Shown here in pieces: positions 54,781 through 63,832 of a DNA stretch of 64,000 bases. Every line of letters begins with the position of its first letter. The first letter of the stretch is position 1. The stretch spans positions 103,935,287 through 103,999,286 of the forward strand of contig CM077159.1 of the NCBI GenBank assembly GCA_039583875.1, given 5' to 3'. Below the pieces are notes generated by a model. The model was not told where the DNA came from and made no database searches. It was given only the letters and a program-made list of their open reading frames with translations. The translations under genes and the position numbers were made by a program. This DNA is from Platanthera guangdongensis. Lineage: Eukaryota > Streptophyta > Magnoliopsida > Asparagales > Orchidaceae.

Positions 54781-56317
54781 CCATTGGCACGTCCCGAGCA
54801 AATCATCACTCCGTGGACTAGAAAATAGCTAGTTGGCTCAGAAATTTCAAAAAGAAGTAAGACGAGAAATCAAATACATCATGGGCATAGAAGATATAAT
54901 AGAAAAACTTTTTAATTATACGACATAGTTTAAACTATTCGATAGACGTAATTAAATATTGTAATTACTCAAAATTAGAATTCTGGAGAATCTTGCGATC
55001 TTGTGTAGGAAGAAAGTAGGCAGGCCACTAAGGTGAGCATTGCCAAAGCTCGGGACTCAGGATCACCTCCAAAGGAATGCACCAATGTCAGGGACCATGT
55101 GCTTGCACGTTCACACTCTCTCCACGGTGCGGGTTAAACTCAAGTGTGAATCAGTAGGACTTGTAGGAGAAAATGGGGCTTAGGCGAAGGCTTGGTTGTC
55201 AATGATAAACATGAAGGCTACACGCAACCAAAGCGAGCTAATAAAAACCTAAACCAATACAGCCACTTAGAAATGAATGGGGAACACACCCCCATACATA
55301 GCTTGAAAACCGGGCGTGTACACGGCCGAACCCGACCAAAATCAATAAAGAGGATGGGGATAGAATTCTCAAAGCAATTCTTTCAGATTTTTCTCTCTTC
55401 TACGCTTATCAGCTTTTTATTTTTTTTATATTTTTTCTTTTCTGCGCTTGCAATCACCAACGTAGCAATCAAAATGTGAATAAATTCAGCAGCCCCCAAA
55501 ACAATGTCCACCTATCACAATCTCGGCAAAACAGTAAATACAAATCAGCTCAAGCATTTGATTGCGATGGTGGGTTTAGCTTCAGGCCTTGGTGAATGTG
55601 AGTGGAGCTGGATCAAAGGAAGGGTAGGCACAAAATTGGTATGCAACGGTTAAGGGGTAGGAAAGGCTAAACCAGGCTCAAACTAGCCAAAATGAGGGCC
55701 TACGTCATGCTCACGCTTGACTAACCGTGCACCAATGCTTCAAGAGTAGCTTAGGGCAAGTTCTTAGCCACCGAGAAAGATGATTCGTCCTCCCGACTCA
55801 AGCAATACGAGTCTAGTGGCGGCTACACACATTCCTACATTATCGTTCGATTACTGCAGATTCAGATTTTTAGTAGTACAAACAATATTTACGTTTGCAG
55901 AAAAATATAAAGCTACGAGCATAAAGAAAAATTAATTCTATCCTAGTTCTACACAAACCATGAGTACTCGATTAGGAGCACTACATGAGTTTCGAACTAC
56001 TCAATCCTTAAATCCTAAGCCAGCACCACTATTTTAAAGTTTACACAAAAACAATACATTTGACTCGGGTTGTGCGCGTGGGTAAGAGCGCACTCATGTG
56101 GGTGATTCAGTGTGTGCAACAGAAATCAAGAAATAATTAAACAAGAAACTGGTATGCAACAGAATGTGTTGTGTAGTGACCACAGGCATGTTCTCCCCGC
56201 CAGACTTAAAGTCGACAACTAGTAAAAATAAGCAATCTAAATATGATAAATAACTAGGGTAGGAAGTACCTATACTCAAAATGGAGCATACCAGTCATGC
56301 AATGAGATGTCCAAGTG
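54781..56317 (-). other. Non-coding 3' region of element G, matching E
   Basis: On the minus strand, blocks near 55135-54995 (GTGGAGAGAGTGTGAA.., TTCCTTTGGAGGTGATCC.., TTTGGCAATGCTC) and 55815-55700 (CTTGAGTCGGGAGGACGA.., CTAAGAACTTG) align with the E blocks. An A/T-rich stretch lies at 55400-55440, as in E. No ORF has support. Confidence 0.75.
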
Positions 56318-57388
56318 CGGCCTGTTGAATTCTGTGAAGTGAAAGTGGGTGAATGGAAGGCTTGGGAAACCTATCCGCGCGGACTACGCGGACTGGGTTG
56401 GCGGACTGCTAGGTCGGCAGGGATGTTGCAGGCGGTTTGCTCTGTGGCGGCCTGGGCGGTCTGTTCGCGCGGACTGCGCGGACAGCAGCGGCGGTCTGAC
56501 AGGCCAGTGTATGCTCAGCAGGCGGTTGACTCCCAGGAAGTAACCGGGCGGATAGGAATGTTATCCGCGGAGTCCGGCAAGAAGTGGACTGAAGTACTGG
56601 AGCTCGGCAGACCGGTTTGGCAGTTGGTCTTGCTCCAGTGGAGACCGCCGGTCAGCGCAGACAGGAACTGGAGGTCGCCCGGTATGGCGGGCTAGATCCA
56701 GTGTCCGCCAGTAAGTGCGGACTGGCCCTTGTGGCCAGTGGACTGGACTTGGTGGGAACTGAACCAAGTCCAGGTGGCTCAGTCCGGGGAGATCGCGCAG
56801 TGGAGCGCGGGCTGGTTTCTCAGTCCGCCAAGCGTAGTAGAAGTGCTTTGCCTTGTTTGCTAGCTTGGGGAAATGCGGACTGGAGAATTGCTTGTGCAGG
56901 AGCGTGCGGACTGGAGCCGGAGTCCGCTGAGTCCGGTTTAGCCTTGTGACGAGGTTATGGACTCAGGAGTTGCGGACTGGAGTCTGCTGTTAGCGGACTG
57001 GATTCGGGGTGTCCGCTAAGTCCGGAGGTGCCTTGGAAATGAGGTAATGGACTTGGGATATGCGGACGGAAGCCGGGTGTCCGCTGAGTCCGGCAGGTGC
57101 CTTGATGGCGAGGCTGCGGGCTCGGGTTTTGCGGGCTGATGCCTTGTCCGCAGAATGGCGGACACGGCTGTTGTGGAGTCCGGCTGTGGTGGTCCTGGCT
57201 TGGTCTCTGGCGGCAAGGAGGACTGGATATTGGAGTCCGGCCTTGGAGAAGCTGGAGCAGACTGGCTATCTACACAGGAGCGGCGAACTGGAATGTGTGT
57301 CCGCGGGCTGGCGGACACACTTGTTCTAGCTGCGGGTTGTGGCGGTGATCCTATCGGCTAGGGCGGTGACCATACTCATCGTCGTGCC

Positions 57389-57397
57389 TATAAATAG
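57389..57397 (+). promoter_or_regulatory. TATA box in 5' LTR of H
   Basis: TATAAATAG in CGTGCCTATAAATAGGACCC; same place as in the solo LTR and copia C. Confidence 0.75.
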
Positions 57398-57980
57398 GAC
57401 CCATGTCACATCAGGAAAAGGAACCTAGACCGAAGTAAGTGAACAGTAATTGAGCTCGCGTAAGTTGCTGCGGTCTGGACTTTGTGTCCGCGCGGATTGA
57501 GAGTTGACCCGGTTGTGCTGTGCAGGTTGTGCGGATAGCGCTGGAAAGCCAGGACTTGGCTCTGATTGCGGTCAGGGATAGTGCGGACTCTGTGGTTAAG
57601 CAACAGGCGGTAAACAGCAGGTTGCGGATAGCGACCAGGCGGTCTTCTCTTTGGCGACTTGGTTCGGGGTTCAGGAAGTCGCCTGTTTCAGGCGAACTGT
57701 TCCATTCGGTGACGCAGCTTGTGCGGTCTGGCGGTGTGCAGACCGGCGGTGAAGAGCTAAGCATTGGAACAAGGGTGAGTCCGCGCGGCTTGGGTTGCGG
57801 TCTGGCGACCTGGCGGACTGAGCGGACTCCACAGCAGTAGGCGGCAGCTTGTTGATTGAGTCCGCGCGGCTTGTTTTTTGTTCTTGTCTTTGTAACTGTC
57901 TCTGCTCTCCCGGTGTTGGTTTTTGGTGAAGCATGTCTCGCCATGTATGTCTCGCCTTGTAAAGAAGTTTGCTCTTGATC

Positions 57981-57986
57981 AATAAA
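57981..57986 (+). terminator. Possible polyadenylation signal in 5' LTR of H
   Basis: AATAAA in TTGATCAATAAAGAAGC, about 590 bp after the TATA box. The same signal in the 3' LTR at 62145-62150 would end the element's RNA. Confidence 0.5.
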
Positions 57987-58157
57987 GAAGCTTGTGCTGC
58001 ATGTGTTGCTGGGTGTTACTGCTTTATTGAGATAACCCCTGCTAACTCCACGATCCGGGAAGACTTTCAACATTATAAGTGGGCGTATTCTCCTTCGGTT
58101 TGTTGAGTTTTCAACAGGGTATCCAAGGGGGCGTCTGCGGTTTGTTGAATTTTAACA

Positions 58158-58168
58158 TGGTATCAGAG
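58158..58168 (+). other. Primer-binding site of copia H
   Basis: TGGTATCAGAG directly after the LTR; complementary to initiator-Met tRNA. Confidence 0.92.
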
Positions 58169-58191
58169 GAAACCAGTGGAGTGGTCAAGCA

Positions 58192-60453
58192 GTGCTCAAT
58201 GGAAGTAGATGCTCGTATGTAGAGGAAACCAGTGGTAGAACCACGGCAGTGGAGGATGCAAGCTGTCTTGGTATTGATCTTCTTACAGAGGCGAACTGTG
58301 AACGGTGGAAGTCCTGTATGAAGAGCTTTCTTCTTGGCGAGGACCTTTGGGAGGTTGTATGCGGAGCAGGAAGACAAGAGGATACTGCTGGCAATGCTGA
58401 GGCGATGAGAGCTTGGAAGGAGACAAATGCGAAAGCGGAGTCTATTCTCAAGCAGGTGATCTCATCGGAGCTCTTGGACCACATCAGTGGATGTCGGTCA
58501 GCTGCGGAGGTCTGGACTTCCCTTGATGGGTTGTTCAGGAAGGAGGTGAAGGTTGCTGCGGATGCTGGTCCCTCTACTTCATATCAGGAAGAAAGGAGTG
58601 TTTCTCCTAGGCGTGATAGGAAGAGGAAGGAAGGACCACGGTGCTATAAATGCAAGCAGCAAGGTCATCTTCGGAAGGAGTGCAAGGTTGTCTTGCTCTC
58701 GGCGAACATTGCTCAGGTAGGGAGGAAGGAGAAGAACGTAGTTGGGATTTCAACTAGTTCTGGAGTTGATCGGAGGAATGCCAGTGATAGTGCAGCTATC
58801 TGGCATGAAAGACTGGGGCATGTAGGGATGGACAAGCTGAAAGCAATGGCGGAAAGAAGACTCGTAAGAGGCTTGCCTAGATTGTCATCCTATGGCGATG
58901 GTCGGGGGTGTGCGGGATGTCAGGAGAGTGGAGCCTATCGCTTCATGGTTGACAAAGCACAATCCAGGAGTAATGCACCATTGGCGGTTATCCATTGTGC
59001 TATGGTGGGACCGACCGTCACGGCCAGTCTTGGAGGCAGCAGGTTCATGCTGATATTGGTTGATGACTATTCTGGGTATACTTGGGTATACTTTATGAAT
59101 AAGAAGTCCAACATGGTACGCTTGTTTGTGGAGTTCAAGAAGCTTGTCGAAGGCCAGCTTGGTCGGAGGATCAAGGTGTTGAGGACAAGTTTCGGTGGTG
59201 AGTTTGCCTCAACCGAGTTCTCACGCTTTTGCAGGAAGCAAGGGATCCGGATGGAGCTTTCTTGTGGACATACTTCACAACAGGGTAGTGTTGCAGCTCG
59301 GATGATCCGTTGGTTAACGGAGACCTGCAAGTGTTGGCTTCAGAGTAAAGGCGTTCTGAAGGCTCTTTGGGCGGAGGGAATAGCCTGTGCTGCTCATGTC
59401 ATCAACCGGATGCCTCTTAGTCCGATCATAATGAAGAATCCTTATGAGCTGCTGTTCGGAGTGAAGCCCTCAGTGAAGCACCTTCGGGTGTTTGGATCTA
59501 CCTGCTATATACACTCTCCGGGTGCTCTCAAGACAAAGCTAGTCTTTGTTGGGTATGATGAGCAGAAAAGAAGATGGAGGTGTATGGATCCTGCGACGAA
59601 GAAACTCATAGTGTCAAGAGACATTGTCTTTGATGAGTTGACGCCGTATTGGGGTAGCTCTTATGTGGAGCTAGAGATAAGCATGTCAGATGGTGGGCTG
59701 AAGGAGGCTGCTGCTAAGGAAGTGGAGTTGCCTGAGTCACCAGGTGCTCCAGGTTGTTCTAGCTCCGGGGGAAAGGCGTCAGAGTCGAGAAGAAGGGGGA
59801 GCGATGCTCCAGGATCTTCTGGCTCGAAGGCGGAGGCTTCCGGTTCAGGAAGCAAGGGGAGCGATGTTCCAGGCTGCTCTTGTTCAAGAGGGGAGTCTTC
59901 TGGTTCAGGTAGCAGGGGGAGCGTTGCTCCAGGTGCTCTTGGTTCCAGTAAGGAGGCGTCTTGTTCAGGGAGCAAAGGGAGCATTGTTCCGGGTTTGCCC
60001 GGGAACAGAGCTGGTTCAAAAGCAGCGGAGGTGGTTAGCCATGATCAGGTTCTTCGGAGATCGAAGAGGATCAGCAAGCCACCAGCTCGATATTGTGAAG
60101 GGAGCACGGCGGACTTGGTCCCGTGTTTCCCTGTTAGCCCTCAGGTCAAGCAAGGTACTTCTGGCTGTGATGACCCCACTAGAATCAAGGAGGTGGTTGA
60201 CACCTTGTCTGAAGAGGTGACTTCTCTCAGAGGCAAAAAGGCTTGGACTTCAGTGTCCAAGGAAGTTGGTGATACTCCTGTGATGCAAGAGTGGAGGTTG
60301 AAGCTGAAGAAGGCAGAGGGAAGCATGGCTCCTTTTGGGAGATGCTGGAGGGCTCCCTCATGGTCCATGATATGCGGGGCGAGGACTATGTCTTGGACAT
60401 CTCTTCGTAGATGCTATTGGAAGGACCAGGTGCAAGGTTACGGGAGCTGCTAG
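58192..60453 (+). CDS. Single ORF of copia H: knuckle plus integrase-like protein with no catalytic triad
   Basis: Open frame of 753 codons opened by GTG at 58192; the first in-frame ATG is 58318 (711 residues), as the ancestral ATG at 58199 is out of frame. Residues numbered from 58192. Gag start KWKSCMKSFLLGEDLWEVV; middle of gag deleted in frame; knuckle CYKCKQQGHLRKEC (151-164); protease deleted in frame; zinc site H205, H210, C240, C243; integrase core 262-375. The triad positions read Ala270 (CAMVGP), Ser333 (RTSFGGEF) and Ala369 (QQGSVAARM), with 35 residues between the last two. Then a Ser/Gly-rich linker with repeated GSGSKGS units, and SKRISKPPARY. RT/RNase H is almost all deleted; the tail is out of frame. 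Function unknown. Confidence 0.85.
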   Translation: MLNGSRCSYVEETSGRTTAVEDASCLGIDLLTEANCERWKSCMKSFLLGEDLWEVVCGAGRQEDTAGNAEAMRAWKETNAKAESILKQVISSELLDHISGCRSAAEVWTSLDGLFRKEVKVAADAGPSTSYQEERSVSPRRDRKRKEGPRCYKCKQQGHLRKECKVVLLSANIAQVGRKEKNVVGISTSSGVDRRNASDSAAIWHERLGHVGMDKLKAMAERRLVRGLPRLSSYGDGRGCAGCQESGAYRFMVDKAQSRSNAPLAVIHCAMVGPTVTASLGGSRFMLILVDDYSGYTWVYFMNKKSNMVRLFVEFKKLVEGQLGRRIKVLRTSFGGEFASTEFSRFCRKQGIRMELSCGHTSQQGSVAARMIRWLTETCKCWLQSKGVLKALWAEGIACAAHVINRMPLSPIIMKNPYELLFGVKPSVKHLRVFGSTCYIHSPGALKTKLVFVGYDEQKRRWRCMDPATKKLIVSRDIVFDELTPYWGSSYVELEISMSDGGLKEAAAKEVELPESPGAPGCSSSGGKASESRRRGSDAPGSSGSKAEASGSGSKGSDVPGCSCSRGESSGSGSRGSVAPGALGSSKEASCSGSKGSIVPGLPGNRAGSKAAEVVSHDQVLRRSKRISKPPARYCEGSTADLVPCFPVSPQVKQGTSGCDDPTRIKEVVDTLSEEVTSLRGKKAWTSVSKEVGDTPVMQEWRLKLKKAEGSMAPFGRCWRAPSWSMICGARTMSWTSLRRCYWKDQVQGYGSC

Positions 60454-60476
60454 AGTTATTCACCACTTATCACTTC

Positions 60477-60485
60477 AAGGGGGAG
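60477..60485 (+). other. Polypurine tract of copia H
   Basis: AAGGGGGAG directly before the 3' LTR, preceded by the same CACTTC as in copia C. Confidence 0.9.
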
Positions 60486-62321
60486 TGTTAAATTCTGTGA
60501 AGTGAAAGTGGGTGAATGGAAGGCTTGGGAAACCTATCCGCGCGGACTACGCGGACTGGGTTGGCGGACTGCTAGGTCGGCAGGGATGTTGCAGGCGGTT
60601 TGCTCTGTAGCGGCCTGGGCGGTCTGTTCACGCGGACTGCGCGGACAGCAGCGGCGGTCTGACAGGCCAGTGTATGCTCAGCAGGTGGTTGACTCCCAGG
60701 AAGTAACCGGGCGGATAGGAATGTTATCCGCGGAGTCCGGCAAGAAGCGGACTGAAGTACTGGAGCTCGGCAGACCGGTTTGGCAGTTGGTATTGCTCTA
60801 GTGGAGATCACCGGTCAGCGCAGACAGGAACTGGAGGTCGCCCGGTATGGCGGGCTAGATCTAGTGTCCGCCAGTAAGTGCGGACTGGCCCTTGTGGCCA
60901 GCGGACTGGACTTGGTGGGAATTGAACCAAGTCCAGGTTGGCTCAGTCCGGGGAGATCGCGCAGTGGAGCGCGGGCTGGTTTCTCAGTCCGCCAAGCGTA
61001 GTAGAAGTGCTTTGCCTTGTTTGCTAGCTTGGGGAAATGCGGACTGGAGAATTGCTTGTGCAGGAGCGTGTGGACTGGAGCCGGAGTCCGCTGAGTCCGG
61101 TTTAGCCTTGTGACGAGGTTATGGACTCAGGAGTTGCGAACTGGAGTCTGCTGTTAGCAGACTGGATTCGGGGTGTCCGCTAAGTCCGGAGGTGCCTTGG
61201 CAATGAGGTAATGGACTTGGGATATGCGGACGGAAGCCGGGTGTCCGCTGAGTCCGGCAGGTGCCTTGATGGCGAGGCTGCGGGCTCGGGTTTTGCGGGC
61301 TGATGCCTTGTCCGCAGAATGGCGGACACGGCTGTTGTGGAGTCCGGCTGTGGTGGTCCTGGCTTGGTCTCTGGCGGCAAGGCGGACTGGATATTGGAGT
61401 CCGGCCTTGGAGAAGCTGGAGCAGACTGGCTATCTGCACAGGAGCGGCGAACTGGAATGTGTGTCCGCGGGCTGGCGAACACACTTGTTCTAGCTGCAGG
61501 TTGTGGCGGTGATCCTATCGGCTAGGGCGGTGACCATACTCATCGTCGTGCCTATAAATAGGACCCATGTCACATCAGGAAAAGGAACCTAGACCGAAGT
61601 AAGTGAACAGTAATTGAGCTCGCGTAAGTTGCTGCGGTCTGGACTTTGTGTCCGCGCGGATTGAGAGTTGACCCGATTGTGCTGTGCAGGTTGTGCGGAT
61701 AGCTCTGGAAAGCCAGGACTTGGCTCTGATTGCGGTCAGGGACAGTGCGGACTCTGCGGTTAAGCAACAGGCGGTAAACAGCAGGTCGCGGATAGCGACC
61801 AGGCGGTCTTCTCTTTGGCGACTTGGTTCGGGGTTCAGGAAGTCGCCTGTTTCAGGCGGACTGTACCATTCGGTGACGTAGCTTGTGCGGTCTGGCGGTG
61901 TGCAGACCGGCGGTGAAGAGCTAAGCATTGGAACAAGGGTGAGTCCGCGCGGCTTGGGTTGCGGTCTGGCGACCTGGCGGACTGAGCGGACTCCACAGTA
62001 GTAGGCGGCGGCTTGTTGATTGAGTCCGCGCGGCTTATTTTTTGTTCTTGTCTTTGTAACTGTCTCTGCTCTCTCGGTGTTGGTTTTTGGTGAAGCATGT
62101 CTCGCCATGTATGTCTCGCCTTGTAAAGAAGTTTGCTCTTGATCAATAAAGAAGCTTGTGCTGCATGTGTTGCTGGGTGTTACTGCTTTATTGAGATAAC
62201 CCCTGCTAACTCCACGATCCGGGAAGACTTTCAACATTATAAGTGGGCGTATTCTCCTTCGGTTTGTTGAGTTTTCAACAGGGTATCCAAGGGGGCGTCT
62301 GCGGTTTGTTGAATTTTAACA
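60486..62321 (+). repeat. 3' LTR of copia H
   Basis: Partner of 56323-58157; starts TGTTAAATTCTG. TATA box at 61553-61561, AATAAA at 62145-62150. Confidence 0.95.
61553..61561 (+). promoter_or_regulatory. TATA box in 3' LTR of H
   Basis: TATAAATAG; could drive read-out transcription into element G. Confidence 0.7.
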
Positions 62322-62632
62322 CGGCCAAGTTGCCGCGCCTCAAATATTCCTGCACCTGCGATTGGAGTTTGCACGCCAAACAAAATATGGACACATATAT
62401 ATATGAATAAATAAAAAGAACTCAAAACACAGCACAGGACCAAATGATCCAACTTTGGTTGTCTCCCGAAAGCCCTTTTGTTTACCGTCCTTAATATGGA
62501 CCAAATACCTGTATTAGCAGATCAAATAGAGAGTTCTTGGCAGTATAAAAAGGAAACAAAATTAAAAATAGAGCAACCAGCATTCAAAAAGTAGCGAGAA
62601 AGAGGGTGGAAAGAAGAATGAGGGCGGTGCAA
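62322..62632 (-). other. Non-coding part of element G between gag-protease and H
   Basis: Right after the CGGCC duplication. Contains the minus-strand phrase GGGAGACAACCAAAG typical of Athila/Tat elements downstream of coding sequence. No gene. Confidence 0.6.
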
Positions 62633-63783
62633 TCAGCTATAAGCAGATTTATGGTAAGTCTCTCCGGTGGAATGCGAGAGGACAGCAGATTGTCTTTTTG
62701 CATTGGGGGTAGGCATTGTCCCTTTGCTTCGAGTGCACTCTTTCTCGCGGCGGAAGGCAGCGTATCGCGCTTCACGTAAATGCTTTTCCTCTTTCAATTT
62801 CTCCACCGTGGGAGACTTCCAATGGAGGTAGGCTGTGGGGTTTCCTGGTGTCGTGGTTTGTGGTGTCCTGTCCGGCACCATGACGGCAACCGGATCTGCC
62901 CAATCTATAGATCGTTTAACAGAGTTATACAAATTAGTGTCTAGGGGTTTCTCCCGAATAAAACTTGGTTCGCGATACTCAGCAACATAGATGGCTAGAA
63001 GTAGAAAGGCAGCCGTGGCTTTGGTACAATTGATCTTGTCGTGGTCCAGTAGCTCTTGATTCTCATCGACTTCCTGAGAGGGTCCTTTCTTTGGCGTCTC
63101 CTCCAGATGTGCTTCCAATGTTGGGAGACCTGAATCCAGCTTGGTATCTGTGACACTCAGAGAATTGTTATTTTGGATGGGAGAGGAAGTCATGGATGTG
63201 TTATCGAGGGTGGACTCTTCGTTTGGCCAAGTGACACGTCCTTTGGAAAAGTTGAGGGACGCGCCACTGGCTGTCAGGAATGGGACTCCTAATATAGGAA
63301 CAGAGTTATTGTCCTTTGGTCCCAAAACCTGGAAGTCAGTGGTGATACTTTTGTCGTTAACCTCGATTTCAACTTCCCGAACACCTCCATCAGTGTCAAC
63401 CAAATTGCCATTCGCTAAGATAAGCGATTTTCGATTTTCAATGTTGACTTGTAGGTGCATCTTCTCAACATCTTACAAAGTGAGGATGTTGCTGGATGCC
63501 CCGAAATCGCATAATGCTGGTGTTTCGATGTTATTTATTTTACAATTGATGACAAGTTCGTTGCGGTTTCCCAAATTGTCCTCACCAAGGCGCTTACCTT
63601 GTTCATGGGGGTTCTTTTCGGTGTTACTAGGTAAGGTGTCTTGGGTGTGCTCGGAAACCACTTGGGCCAATTGGCCCAATTATGCCTCCAGTTCGCGCAT
63701 CGAGGCGGCCTGATTTGTCATGTTGGTTTGGGAAATTTCAACGAACTTCTTGAACATCTCTTCCAAAGAACTTTTTTTTACGA

Positions 63784-63832
<49 letters not shown>

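Larger units (their letters stand above)
56323..58157 (+). repeat. 5' LTR of copia H
   Basis: Starts TGTTGAATTCTGTGAAGTG and ends GTTGAATTTTAACA. Dozens of GCGGACT/AGTCCGC motifs, including CCGCGCGGACT. TATAAATAG at 57389 and AATAAA at 57981, likely promoter and polyadenylation signal. Antisense ORFs such as 57411-58073 occur identically in the partner LTR and are by-products. Confidence 0.95.
56323..62321 (+). mobile_element. Complete deletion-derivative copia element H (5999 bp), TSD CGGCC
   Basis: Flanked by CGGCC at 56318-56322 and 62322-62326. LTRs 56323-58157 (1835 bp) and 60486-62321 (1836 bp) differ at roughly 30-35 positions by eye, about 98% identity, so the insertion is recent. 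Primer-binding site and polypurine tract abut the LTRs. The interior is only 2.3 kb, with one long ORF. It is related to C but lacks part of gag, protease and RT/RNase H. Inserted in G. Confidence 0.95.

Noticed and set aside
57411..58073. 220-codon antisense ORF in LTR H, repeated at 61575-62237
   Set aside because: Its apparent conservation only reflects the near identity of the two LTRs. It contains no domain and runs against the transcribed strand through the TATA-to-U5 region.
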